This document shows, piece by piece, positions 33,257 through 46,026 of a stretch of DNA of 64,000 nucleotides. The notes beneath the pieces are model-generated. The model searched no databases and was not told the DNA's origin. It saw nothing but the letters and a program-made list of their open reading frames with translations. Made by a program: the position numbers and the translations under genes. This stretch comes from Niebla homalea (taxonomy: Eukaryota > Ascomycota > Lecanoromycetes > Lecanorales > Ramalinaceae). Where the stretch lies: the NCBI GenBank assembly GCA_019925105.1, contig JAHGAU010000007.1:1302001-1366000 (forward strand). Reading direction: 5' to 3'. Each line of letters opens with the position of its first letter. The first letter of the stretch is position 1.

Positions 33257-34556
33257 CTAGGAAGCAGGAACAGCTTGATCAGCAGCTTGACCACCAAACC
33301 TGCTATTCTCGTACTGCTCCTGATGACTGGTAGCACCTGCAACGGGCTCTTGCTTGGGCGCGTGAGGGAAATCTTGCGAGCTCAGAGCAGGAGCGGCGCC
33401 CGGGCCGGAAGCTGGGGCGGAGGCAGGAGTGGATTTGCTGGCCATCTGAGGCGACTGGGAGCTTCCCCGGGCAGAACCAATGTATTCCTGAGCCTTCGAG
33501 GTGTAGTCGCCAGCATACTGTTTCACGCTCGACGAGGCACGGTTGGTGTGATAGTTGGCCATGTCCTTCACCTGACTAGCTTGGGAATTGACGACCTCGG
33601 AAGCGTTGGCCAAGTGGGTGTCGATGAGCTCCCTGTTGTTAATGTAGATCAGGGGTCCGAGGTAGGCCAACGAAGTTCCAATGAGGGACAAGCCCCAGAA
33701 TGGGACAATCTTGATGAGCCAGTAGGAGAGGAAGGCGGCGGTGCAGGCAGCTACGGTGACCGTTACGTTCTCCGCGAAAAGGACCCTCTGGAATTCGATG
33801 ACGAAAAAGTTGATGAGTTGTTCGACGTCTTCAAGCGAGGCTTCAAGCGTCTCTCGAGGGATGGTGTAGTAGCGTTTAGGGCGGAAGGAAGAGGCAAGGC
33901 CTTGTGACAGTGCCAATTTGCCGGCGACCTCAGCTAATGCAGTGGCTGTCGAACTGTCAGACAAGACCGCCGACGAGGGGGCTATGTAACATACCTCCGA
34001 GTGTCAGGTAAAGCACTTTGAAAGCCCACCTCAGAGCCGGCAGATATCGGCATGCGAGAATGAACAGGACTGATGCCGTGAAAGAGATAGCAGTAGCACG
34101 GGGATGTTCCCAGCTCAACAGATTGTAGAAGAAAGAGTGATAGTGCGTTAGCGGCTGTCCGGTGGACGTGCCTTGCTGCGGTGTGGTCCGAGAATCTTTC
34201 AGCCCATGGAGATCGGATGACGTTTTGGCGGACTGGTCTTTGACCTTCTCGGCCACAGGACCTTGACACCATTTAGCTTTTTTTCTTCCGAGCGGAGTGA
34301 CTTGCACTACCATTGCTCAACGATTCCTTTGTACTCTGGGTGACAGGGTGGTTCTGGACAGTATTTGAGGCCGCTTGAAGGTCTGTAGCCTAGATTAAGA
34401 ACTTTTGTCCACGGTCACGCGAGCTTGAGGATATACTGTGGACGTTCTCATCAGCCTCCGAGGCTCTTACAAAAGACTTTGTTGACCTACCTGACTATCG
34501 TATGTAGCATTCATAGTATTCTGCACGGCGGAATTGCCTTGTGAAGAGGTATCCAT
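33257..34556 (-). CDS. reticulon-like ER membrane-shaping protein
   Basis: Four exons (34556-34491, 34389-34311, 34261-33995, 33945-33257) encode 366 residues. The reticulon homology domain has two long hydrophobic hairpins: LSWEHPRATAISFTASVLFI onward (about residues 83-130), and VTVAACTAAFLSYWLIKIV through SLAYLGPLIYIN (about 185-228), separated by a hydrophilic loop with FRPKRYYTIPRETLEASLED. Reticulons insert these hairpins as wedges to curve ER tubules. The N-terminus is a short polar leader. The C-terminal 130 residues are Ala/Ser/Pro-rich and disordered. Introns are 101, 49 and 49 nt and phases agree; the third intron uses the second of two nearby AGs. Confidence 0.87.
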
Positions 34557-35140
34557 GCTAAAGGAGATGTGGGTATGACAAGTGGATGTGACGGATGAGC
34601 AGATTCGGTTGATCGGGATTCAGGTTGTCTAATTTAGTTCGAGAAGTTGCCTTTGACAGAAGTGAGTCTCAACGAACGCTGGTCATGAATATGAACAGGC
34701 TGTGTCGTCAAGAGTCGTGTGTCTCTTAGAAATTATGATATACTTCGCAACGAGATAAACGATTTCTTTCCAAACCTGATTTTCTACGGAATTTCTAACG
34801 GGCCGAAACAGGCATCGACGACCGTGCACGCTCCCTATGATCATCCTAACATGAGGATACCTGCCATTCAAAGTGCACTTTTATGGCATGTCATACCCAT
34901 CATATCACCGATACACTTCATGACGTGCAAAGGATGGGTCACGAACTGAGGCAGCTGCACAGCACTCATAATCTTTGCCAGTTGATCAAGGACGTGATCT
35001 TCAGAGAAAACACGCTCCTGCTTTTCGATTGGTTACCGCTCTAGTATGTACTTTCAATATTAACACCAACTCCCTATTATCAATCTTGACTTCATCCAAA
35101 ACCCCCTTCCGAGTCCTTTCGGCCCTTTCACTTACACGCG
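34557..35140. other. intergenic, reticulon 5' to KilA-N gene 3'
   Basis: 584 nt contain the reticulon promoter. I see no gene here. Confidence 0.5.
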
Positions 35141-36536
35141 CTACCGAGAAGACCGATGCCCAATCGATCTCGTCCCCTCCGCCAGTGCTGTATCGGCATC
35201 GTACAACGTCATCAGTGTCGTTGCTGCTCGTGCTGCTTCACCTACCGCTGAGAATTTTCTTTTCTTAAGGTATGCGGCATCCAGAGTGTAAGGTGCAGCG
35301 GGGAGGGCGGTCAAGTGCGTGGCACCGTCTCGGTCCATAATTGTTCGCTCCAAAGAAATTGTATGATTTGCCACAGAGACTGCGGCTGTCCTGTTCACAG
35401 CAGCATCTGTTTGCATTGGTGGTAAGGCTGTTGTGCCCGCAGAGGTATCTTGGATGGTCTGTCTTTTATTGACTGGTGTCCATTGGATGCTGTCAGATTG
35501 CGGAGAAGCAGGGAGACTTCGATCGGTATCTGTAAGATACCCAGTTTCCGACTCCATGCTCGTCACTGGCTTTGGCCTTAGCGTTTTTGGAGCTATCCCA
35601 CAAGGCGGTGTCTGAGGGCTTGCAAGGCTTGAGGCTGCCTCATGCATTCTTCTGTGGATATTTGCCGTTTCTGTGCATCGGGCGATGATGTCTTCGCCGA
35701 TGCTCAACTGCTTCGAAAGAGGGTCCGATTTGGGTCGGCAAATGTCGGGGAAGTCGACTCCAAAGACAGGAGTGAGAACATATCGTATGTCCCAACAGAG
35801 CCGTGCTGCAATAGCCTTGGCTGCTTCGAATGGAATCCAATAACCTGGCAAACCATTAGTCGCAGCCCACACGAGTGAATGCGGAATCTACCTTGTGCCC
35901 AAATCGATCCGCCTGTTATACTATGGCTGATTTCCTTCAGCCCTGGATTCGCGCTCATCACTTTCGCCGGCATCGTCTGGCATGCTTTAGGGTTTTCAAG
36001 ATCTCGTACAAGGGGTAAATTTACCTTTGCGTGTCTCAAACTCTTGAACAAAGAGGTGATTCTCACCAAGCCTACATTGTAGTCCCACATGACGACGTGT
36101 GGATCCTTCTCTATATCATCCTCAGGCATTCGAAAACTGTAAGAATACACTGGCCCAAATTGTAAGCGTGGATTGCCACCATTACCTTCAGTTCAGGCCA
36201 CTTACCTTCAAAGGCATCTCGACCTGTCTTCTCTTGGAACGACTTCTTGTCACTATTGTAAGGAATGTGTTTTGGGAAGTCACAAATGTTGGACATGGGT
36301 TCTACGCGATATTGCTCATGCACGGCCTGAATTTCCAAGTCCTGGGATTCGTAAGGCGCATAATTGATCTCGCCATTTGGTTGGGCTTTCACCAAGACCA
36401 TGGCCGACTTTGACATCTTTAATCTCTTGGATGGTGGCGATCCCGGTCTAGAAATAGGTGTGCCCGGTATACCAAGCTCATAGGAGGGCTCCAGTGCTGG
36501 CGACATAGGGTTGAGGAGAGATGCTACGGTAACCAT
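35141..36536 (-). CDS. KilA-N/APSES-type transcription regulator, Xbp1-like
   Basis: Exons 36536-36206, 36149-36025, 35976-35892 and 35844-35141 encode 414 residues. The DNA-binding domain (about 110-225) is clear: WDYNVGLVRITSLFKS, PAKVMSANPGLKEISHSITGGS, then AQGYWIPFEAAKAIAARLCW and IRYVLTPVFGVDFP. This is the fungal KilA-N (HTH APSES-type) fold; the arrangement fits the Xbp1 group better than StuA. Yeast Xbp1 is a stress- and quiescence-linked repressor, but transfer of that role is inference. The N-terminus has an SPPSKRLK basic segment that may be a nuclear signal. The C-terminal 180 residues are disordered. Three introns (56, 48 and 47 nt) interrupt the DNA-binding region. A 4.1-kb gene-poor stretch lies upstream. 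Confidence 0.88.
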
Positions 36537-39500
36537 AGTGATGTCACTATCAGGTAAGAGCCTTCAGGTCTTCTCAGGGCGGATTGGGCGGTGAACGAAA
36601 TCTCAGCTCCCGCGTATGCTCAGAGAAGCGGATTATTGTTTCTTGGTCGTTTAAGTAAGAATTTCTTGCATTCAGACCAGATCCACTGTCTGGCTTCCTA
36701 TATAGGCTCTTCTCCAATTAGCAAGCTTTCTGGAAAGGTGCAAACTTGCAGGAACGTTTTGTTAGAGGGTCAAAGAAAAAAGTCGCGAGGGCTCTATCAA
36801 TCAGTGGGGTACATGGATCCAGCTCGTGGCAGATAGCACAAAAGGGGGTAGGTACATATTTACGCCATCGAGGTGCACACCGCCAAGTGCATTTCTTTGT
36901 TTCGGGGATGCAAGAATGCTGTAGCTCTTCAATACCTAGGTCTCAGACATCAAGAGATTCCGGTGTGAGCTGGAGCTAGTGCTCAACATCTGGTAATACA
37001 AGCGCAAAGCCGTCGCCGCTGATCGAAACCAGTGAATGACAATCGAGGCGGTCAGGCCATTACCAGACCTACTACCGCATGGCTTATACAGGGTATTGGG
37101 GTGACAATCTTGTCATGTAACCAATGAGATTTCTACAAACCTGGCTGGAGAGGTCCACGAAAATGGCAAAATGGAGAAGTCTGACAAATCTCTTTTCAAG
37201 GATATCTGAAGTGGGATCCCCAAAGGGAATGCTTCAAGGTTCAGGTGGACAAAAGACTCCTAGGGCCAAGTCCAAGCAGATTGACATACGCAACTGCCAG
37301 CTTCATTCTCTGCAGCCATGGCCAATAGTACTGCGTCGACTTTTCGACTTGCCTTCGACCAACCATGTGCTCTTCAGCCTCCTTCAGACCCCTGTAGACG
37401 ATCTTCGGTGAGTCCTGCGTTGAGAGGCTCCCCACCGGACTAGCAACGGACGGGTGCCTTTCGTGAGACAGCTTGAACAAAGAAGGCCACTCTCGCACAA
37501 GACTCGATGCGCATATGCCTAAAACCAAAAGCTTAACCATCACCTGTGGGAGATTGAACATGATATGACCTGCCCAGTCATATGTGATCTAGACCCTCAT
37601 CTAACCCAGTGGCCCTGGCTGATCGATTATTCGCCTGATCTTGCAGCTACCTGCAGCTGCCCGCCCCCAAACCTGGGTCCGAGGTCAAGGATTTTTCCTC
37701 ATATATGCATCACGATGATGTAGGATCATGGATAGGATCAAGGACTTCAGGGTGATTTGCGTCAGAGAGCGTCAATATAACGTCTCAAGAATCCTGCAGC
37801 TCAGTCTGTCCATCAGCAAGCGTCCCATACCCCAGATTCTTCGAGAAAACGGCAGCTTGTTTGCTTATACAAACCAAAATACACGCAAAGGCATCTTATG
37901 CTACTTCCAAGACTGAAGCTATCAGCAATAACGCAATCGGCAGTTTTGAGGGGAAACATTTGGGCTTGTATGCTTCTGCTCGAACAACTAGCCTGTACAC
38001 TGCCACTTTTTCCTTCAATGGGGTCTGAGCCGATGAAGAGGCTTGGACCTGCCAAGCAAGACCTCGAATAAGAACACCCCGATAAAGATTGGCCTGCAAT
38101 CCGAGCGTTTCCATACTATCCTCAGCCAACATCATTACGAATAGCAAAGGCCTTTTCCACTGAAGGGCCCCATTAACTTCCGAATCGAGGATCATTAAAT
38201 AGCTCAGGAACTCGGAACCGGCACTGACACTGACAGCTTCGGTTAAGGTCTTCTAGCTGCATGTTGTGACCATAGAGCCATGGCCTGTGCTCTCGAGTGC
38301 TTGAGTACGTGGAAAAATCTACCCAATGCCTTCAGATTCCGAATAAGTTGCAAATTCACTGCTACAAGCTGATTCAAAATCTCACCCAAACCACCAGACA
38401 GCTCGAGCATGCCTTCCAGAGAGCTTTGTGCCTATAATTTCCCGGACAGCGAACAATGCCTAAACTTATAGATGCTATATATAGGACTAAAGGGATTACC
38501 CTTGTTCGGGTCCAGATCTTCCCATATTACATACATCGTAAGAACCTGATCTCCCCGCTTTTTCATTTCCAAGGCACCAAATGAAGAGCTGTCACATTCT
38601 TAGTGTCTCCTGGCAATGCCTTGCTGTGGCACGACGGGCCAAGACCCAATCAATCTACCAATGAGAGCCCAAAGAAGGCTATAAAGATCACGCTCATGCC
38701 AGCTGCCGTGCGAACCGAGGCCCCCGCAACGAGAACGGTCGGGACTTTCTCTGAGGGGCCTGATCATTAACCGCTGCCTGTGCATATATGCATGCAAGGT
38801 AAATCATTCTATGGGTATCAGTCTTCGAGATATCTCACATGGTCGGGAGTTGCTGGGGGACATATTTTTTTACTAGGAAAACTTATCTCCATCCCTTCAT
38901 TGGTCTCTACCGGCCGAACGGACGTTCAAATGGGTATACCGCATCCCCCCTATCTCTGACATTCGTCCAGCCGAGCTCTCCCTCTGCGATATGTACATGC
39001 CCAGCCTTCATTCCTGTGACCGAGTCACGGCCAAGGTCACATTTGCCCGAAGCGGCCAATGCAAGATTCGACTCCACCAGCGAGCCCCCACGTTCTCCCT
39101 CCCACGTGAAATAAAAGCTCGTGATGATACCTATTGATGACGCTGCTAAGCTGAGCAATTTGGGCAACAGTATTAACTATCTAAAATGCCTTAATGGGGC
39201 TGAGGGGCACGCCTAAGTTTATCTCTCGTGTTCATGAAGAGAAGTCTTTGGCCCCCGTGAGCGATGTTGATATCTACTGGGACGCCTCAAAGAGGCTTAG
39301 AAATTTGCTCGGACGGAGTGTCTGATGCTGTTTGCGGACCTCGTGATTGGAAAGACAGCCGTTCCATTGACAAGTCTGCTCTCTTCCGATTGGGTGGGAC
39401 ACTCCCAGCCCGTGAAATTGGATTGGCCTTGCTCGAATGAGGACACACCAAAAGTAGCCATGCTATCATTACATACGGAGAGGGGCTAGCATTACAGATT

Positions 39501-40647
39501 GCCGCATTTCTAATGAGGCGGAGGAAAGCCGGAAATGGCAAGAAATTTGGGAGGCGGTTGAACATATCCAGTAATGTCCCGATCACTTCAGCGATGGAAT
39601 ATGGCAGCCTTAAGTCCTCATCTAATAAAGCATGCCATAAGAAGTCCAATCACATCATATCAGCTCGATATCGTCTACACATTGGCAAGTTTCGAATGAT
39701 CCATCCGGGATGGAGGTGCCTCACCAAAACATCGAAGATACAGGACATTTGCCACTTACAAACTGCTTCACCCTATCATATCAGTATGTGACTGCTCCAG
39801 CAAAAATCATCATACAACGACTGCCTTCCTTCATCATCCACCACATCTACCCAGCTGGCCACACCTCAAAAGCCCCCCACATTTAACACCTATTCGAACC
39901 GTGACTGAAATCTCGCTCCACCCCTGGACAGCGCTTCCGCCATGATAAATACAACACCCATCTGACAACGCGGTCCGAGACTCGAACAAAGGTCCAACTC
40001 GTCACGAGAAGTGACTGGACTGCTATCAAGGCATTACTCACAGAGTATTCCACAGTCCAAAACTCCAAGCCAGACAGACAGACAGACAGTGAGCCATACC
40101 ATAGTATAGCCCAGTACACAAACGCTGACGCCAATCGGTACTCAGAGCAGGCAGGCAAGCCTTGGACGTGCATAGGGAAACATGAGATCAAACGAATGGA
40201 TGATCTGGATACTATCCGTCCTTTCAGATGGTTGGGACGAGGAGACATGAATGATTTCCTGTAGGTCTGGATGAACTGGGTCTGGATATATCGCATGTGC
40301 GTCCGTGGGGGGGTACATGGGACCAGAGTATATCTCTGTGGCAAACCTGAACATTGGCAGGACTAGTGTTGGCTGGGAGAATCGAGGTATAGGTACGATG
40401 GAGGCCGACAGCCTCTACGAGCTTACCAATAGGTGCACAGAATGTCTCACGGAGTCTGTGGGCGGGTTTAAACTCGGTTTGCAGAAGTCGTGCTCGGTTT
40501 CCACAGACAACACGTCTAAATGCAGCTTCACTGCACTTCAAAAGATCTGCTACCTCGAATGTATGCAAATTCAGTACAGATACATATCCTTATCAAGGCC
40601 ATTCCAGCTCCCCTCAAGTCAGATGATACAATAGACAATCGGGATAT
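36537..40647. other. 4.1-kb stretch without a supportable gene
   Basis: This stretch is bounded by the KilA-N gene start and the TOP2 stop, both minus strand. It holds only short ORFs of up to about 150 codons. Minus-strand ORFs at 37561-37241 (hydrophobic start MFNLPQVMVKLLVLGICASS), 38195-37896 and 39649-39287 (no ATG) look mildly protein-like, but none shows a known domain and I could not join them with phased introns. The stretch may be a long regulatory or untranslated leader of the KilA-N gene, gene relics, or noncoding RNA. Confidence 0.45.
40071..40089. repeat. (CAGA)n microsatellite
   Basis: Four CAGA units plus CAG lie in noncoding sequence downstream of TOP2. Confidence 0.9.
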
Positions 40648-43600
40648 TCAATCGTCGCTATCCCCGCCATCGAAGTCATCACTCTCCTCATCCTCCTCCT
40701 CATCGTCGTCATCACTGACCACCCACTTCTTCTTCGGCGCAGCAGCAGCAGCTCTACGTGCGGGCCGACGAACAGGGGCAACATCCTCGCCATCCTCGTC
40801 GTCATCGTCATCAAGGATCTCGTCAGCCATGTCATCAACGTCGATGTCATCCCTCTCGACCTTTTTGGCCGCTGCCGCCTCAGCCTTGGCTTTCTTCGCA
40901 GCGTAAGCTTTGCCTGCGGGACTCAGAGGTAAGGGCTTAGGCGCTGCAAGAGAAGCGGCTGCTGGCTTCTTTGTGAAGGTTTTAGGCTTGGCGACGGGTT
41001 TTGCGACTGGCTTGGCTTTGGTGATTTTGGGCATAGGAGGTTCATCGAAGGAGTCATCTTCGTCGTCATCTGACAGGATGGTTTGGCGTGCTGTTACTGC
41101 GGGGCCCTTCTTGGTCGTGGGAGGGGCAAGCTTTGAGTAGTCAGTGTCGTCCACGTCTGCTTCGATGATTTGACGATGTGATGAGGAGGGACGCTTCGAC
41201 AAGCCAGCGCTGCTACCTGGACGGGACATTGAAGCGGAAAATAGAGGTCGGGAGGCTTCCCTGTCTGTGGCGTCGGTGTCGATGCCTTTGACCATGTTTC
41301 CGACATCGAATAGCATGTCATCACCGTCAGATTCCGAGATATCGTATTTGACCGGTTTTGTAGCTGCAGCTCTTGGTTTACGCCCACCGTTCAGCCTCGG
41401 CAGCTCCTCATCGGCGCTTTCATCATCGTCATCGTCATTCAATTGGGCTTTCTTGCTGGGTGCCGGCTTAGGAGCGGCTGCTGGTTTGAAAGGCGCGGGT
41501 GCTTTCTTCAATGGCTTGTGAGCAGCTGCACCAGCCCCGTCCACCTGATCCACGTTCATCCAGACATCGTCATCTTCCTCCTTCGGCTCTTGCAAAGCAC
41601 CATCAGCCTTTGTGCTGACGAAATCGAGAAGCTGTTGAGCTTTCTTGGCGGCTGCTGATGGACCTTTACTCTTTGGCGCTGTCTCTGTCTTGGTAGCTCC
41701 TAGCCCAAGGTAGTCCCCAAGCATGCCTCCTTTCGCTTTAGGCGCTGCCAGCTTCTTTGCCTTAGGGGCAGCATCGAAGTCATCGTCATCGTCGTTCTTG
41801 CGTTTACGCCCTGCTGCGCCAGCGACAACTTGAAGCTTTTTCGAGCCACGACGACCCGTGTTGAGGACCTTTCTCTGCGTCTTGCGCTGATCTTCGAGTT
41901 GAAATCGCCACTCTTCGATGAACTCTGTCAAATCACTCTTCCAGAGATCCTCTTTGCTGCGCTTGATGAGCTTGTCAATGGCCTCCTCAACTTCACCCAC
42001 CTGTCTCAACAATCTCTCGACACGTTCCTTTGTCAGAGACCATATAGGCATGCCGAGAAGGTAATCGTAAGCTGCAGCGCCTACATCCCCGGCTACTCCC
42101 TCTTCCTCTTCCTCATCATTGTCAGCCGTCGGCTCAGTCTCGCCTGATTTCGACGCATCTGAGACCTTGGGAAATGCCTTGAAGCCTTTCTCCTGAAGCT
42201 CTTGCACTAGAATTGCCTTTTTCTTTTTCGAAACCACGAGCTTGCCCTCGATGATCATTTGGACGAAACGTGCTTGGTTGGTGTATCTGTCTAGATCCTT
42301 GTGCATCTCAGATAGCATATGAGCCTGTTGTGGCAGATTTAGCATACTGTTAACTCACAAACTTCAGCCAGCCTGTTCGAGCATACCTTGCGTTTCTCAT
42401 AGAATTTGATACGAATAGTGTAGAACTCTTTCAGAATGTCCTCCACAGAAGCATATTTCGAAATACGACCTTCAGCATCAAACGCCACAAGATTCGATGT
42501 TGCAATGCTTCTGCTAAGCTTGAACTTTTCTTCGAGGCCCTCCTCGAGCGCCGCTTTCATGTGCTTGTCTTCCATCTTGATCACAAAGTGTACGTCTTTG
42601 TGAGTATTGTAGTCATCATAGTCTTTGATAAAGCTCGGTGTCTTCTCTGCTTTGATGATCTCGACCAACTTGTCCTTAAAATCTTGCGTCCACATGCGAA
42701 TAGGCAATTCGGTAATGTCGATTTCGTTGTCCCCCGTCTGCTTGATAATACCACTGAACTTATAGCGATCGGGAGCCATCTGAGTCACGGCTCCTTTGAA
42801 GTCGCGAAACCATGGTGTCATTGGTTTCATCTGTCCCAAAGGTGGCATTAGCAAGGTTCAGAAAATGTCTCTTCATTCTGGCAATCGAAGCGCAACTTAC
42901 GGGTTGGCCATCCATCATCAGTCGCAAATTCTCGACAATATCCTCTGGATTGTAATTTGGGATGCTAGAACTCCATCCGGTACCAATGCCGTCGGCTCCG
43001 TTGATCAAGATCATAGGCACGACTGGAACGTAGACTTCCGGTTCGATTGTTCGCTCGTCATCTGTATTGTACGTCAAGAGCGGCTCATCAGAGGTATTGA
43101 AGATCTTCCTCGCAAAAGGCGAGAGGCGAGTATAGATGTAACGAGCACTGGCTGTGTCACTGCCACCTTGGAGACGACTTCCGAAATTGCCGCTGGGCTC
43201 GAGACAGTTGACATTGTTAGAGCCCACGAAATCCTGAGCAAGTCCCACGATTGTGCCTTGTAGTGAAGTGTCACCATATTGATACGCAGTCATACCAGAA
43301 ACAGACCCAGCAAGCTCGACCACTTTCATGTCTTTCTTCAGATTGCGCTTGAAACAAGTATAGAGGACCTTGCGCTGTCCAGGCTTCAGGCCATCGACCA
43401 CAGAAGGAATCGATCTCTGATTGTCCGCCATGCTGAAGAGAATGAGCTCCTTGTTGATAAAGTCCGAGTAGGAGACCAGTCTGTCCCTATGATCAAGGTA
43501 AGTCCCTGGCACGAATTGACGGAGCCATTCTTTCCTCTCGTCGGCTTTCTTTTTCGAAAACGCTAATTCTATGAGACCAACTTCTTCCTGCTTCATGGTT

Positions 43601-46026
43601 CGGAACTCCTTCAAGTGCCTGTCAAGGTCACGGAAATATACTTGTGCCTCCAACGTGGTGCTGGTTCCAAGACCCTTGTAGTATTTGTGCTCCCAAGAAC
43701 GCTCACCCTTGTGGCTTTCCTTGAAGGCTTCATATTCGGGCATGGTGAAGAAGGTTTCCTGTGCCTTTGGATGTCTGGGATCCCCTTTGTAGACTTTGAC
43801 AATAGGTGTGATGAACTCCACCAGGAAACCCGGAATCTTGAGTAGACTGGGATAGTGGACTTGCAGGAAATTGATCAGGAGTCCCTTGATGTGGCTGCCA
43901 TCGTGATCCTGATCCGTCATAATCATCAAATGCCCATAACGCATGGTCTTGCAGTCAGTATAAGTTTGCTTGTGCTTCAAACCGAGAAAATTCTTGATGT
44001 TCTGGATTTCTGCATTTTTCGATATCTGATCAATGGATGCGTCTCGGACGTTGAGCATCTTTCCTCGAAGTGGATAGACACCAAAGAGGTCAGGCGATAT
44101 CTCGGATCGCCCAGCGATGGCAAGCCCCTTTGCCGAATCACCCTCAGTGAGGATCAGTGTGCATTGAAATCCGTCTTTGGTACCAGCCCTGTTGGCATCT
44201 GTCAATTTGGGGTTGTCCATGCGACTTCGTTTGCTGCCATCGCTTTTCTTCAAGATCTGATCTGCTTTCTGTTCTGCAAAGTGGAGTATGTTCTCGATGA
44301 CCTCCGTCTTCGCAATTTTCTTCATGAAGTCGTCGCTCAAGTTGCATTTGCTTCCAAATTGGCTGGCCTTGGTCGTCAATTGCTCCTTCGTCTGCGATGT
44401 GAACGCAGGATTCACAATCAGACAATTAACGAAGATGAAGATGTGATTCCGTATCTGGCTCGTCTTCAGCGAGGCAACCTTGTTGTTCTTCTTCTTCTTG
44501 ACAACCTCGAGCAGCTTGTTGGAGACTTGGTCCGCGATGTAGTTCACGTGAGTGCCTCCAGAGGTTGTGGCAATAGAATTTACAAAGGAGACCTGCTGGA
44601 ACGTCCCATCGGATACAGCAAAGCCAACTTCCCACCGTACGTCTGGACTGTCTGTGATGATGTCCGAGGTGTCATTCACCGCTTCTTCGCCCCTCTCCCG
44701 CTTGATGGCCTTCGTGTACATCTCCATGTACTTTTTGAAACTGTTGATCTTGATCCTCTCCCCATTCAACCAGACTTTAACGCCCTTACTAGTGCCTGCA
44801 AGATCGTAAACTCTTCGCTTAACAAGTGCTTCGAAGTCATCGTCGATCCCTTGCATTCTGAACTTCCTATAATCTGGAGTAAATGTGATCTTGGTATAGT
44901 CATCCCCTTTCTGCTCTTTGATCGAGGCTTTTCCCATGTTGCTCATGTTAGCAGTCCACGTCTGTTTGTACTTCCTCTTGGTCTTTGAATCGGCAGTGTC
45001 CAGGGTGAAGCTTGTACTGAATATGTTACAGAGTTTAGCGCCATAGCCATTGCGACCACCAGTGACTTTCTCTTGATCGTCATCATAATTTGAAGAGGTC
45101 AAAAGATGACCAAAGATCATCTCAGGTATGTAGATCTTCTCTTTCTCGTGAATCTCGATTGGAATTCCCCGTCCGTTGTTGTAGACGCTGATCTCCCCAC
45201 TCCCTTGGTCTATGGTGACTTTGACAGTATCCATGTTCTTGTCTCTCTGCTTGTTGTCTGCCGCATTGACAAGGATCTCATCGAAAATTTTGTACAAGCC
45301 AGGGACAAAATTGACATTACGCATCTCCATGGACTCGAGCTCGCTGTTGTAGACCCACATTTTGTGCTCTTGCATTTCTACGGAGCCAATGTAGGTATCA
45401 GGTCTCTTGATGATGTGCTCGAGTTGTGTAAGCTTAAAGATAATTAGTATCTGGCCTCAAGTACAGAAGAGCAACAGGCGCCCACCTTCTGATACTGCTC
45501 GGTCGATTTAGAGCCTTTCTTAGGCTTCTCGTCTGGCGATCCATCAAGCATCATGGAAGCATCGATCGCCTCAGAAATCGCCTCGTTCTCAATCTCCCGT
45601 AATGGCTTCGCTCCAGTCTTCTTGGGAACGGTCTTCTTCTGTTTCTTTGCGCTTGGCGGCGTTGTTGAGAGGACAGATTCATCGTGCACTGAAGGTTCTT
45701 CGGAATCGTTGTCCTCATCCTCCGTATCAGCCTTCTTCCTCTTCTTAGGAGCAGTCTTCGGCTTCAGTGCCGTCTGCGTAGTTTTCTTGGAGGGATCTTT
45801 GGGAGCTCGCTTAGTCCCAGGCTTGGGACCTCGCTTCGCGCCTGTAGCAGGCTTTGCTGGATTTGAGGCTTTGGTCGCTTTCACTGGCTTCGATTTGGTC
45901 GCTTTTGGCTGGACAATTGATGTTAGAAGAAGATGGGCCATGGAAGATAAGATTCTATACCGGTGGAGAGCCAAAATCTGAGCCATTCTCCTCGTCGAAG
46001 ATCGAGTCCTCCATCATTGAATCCAT
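40648..46026 (-). CDS. TOP2: DNA topoisomerase II
   Basis: This type IIA topoisomerase decatenates and relaxes DNA with ATP. Exons 46026-45961, 45908-45486, 45432-42901, 42830-42387 and 42324-40648 encode 1713 residues. Residues 1 to about 163 are a Lys/Ala/Pro-rich extension. The GHKL ATPase domain follows (NAADNKQRDKN, GGRNGYGAKLCNIFS), then TOPRIM (LTEGDSAKGLAIAGR, DQDHDGSHIKGLLINF). The catalytic Tyr is at about residue 928 in SARYIYTRL. The C-terminal helices include KFYEKRK joined to AHMLSEM and NQARFV. The last 400 residues are acidic, Lys-rich and disordered, as in eukaryotic enzymes. For the last intron I rejected AG sites that break phase; the AG at 42325 restores the exact family spacing from KRK to NQARF. 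Confidence 0.96.

Noticed and set aside
38907..39167. minus-strand ORF with a signal-peptide-like beginning
   Set aside because: It opens with TTG directly after a stop, so there is no ATG; no phased upstream exon was found.
39883..40344. 153-codon minus-strand ORF downstream of TOP2
   Set aside because: No ATG-supported start, no domain, and it crosses a (CAGA)n microsatellite.
43855..44988. 377-codon plus-strand ORF over TOP2
   Set aside because: Antisense to the ATPase and TOPRIM regions of TOP2; no domain features.
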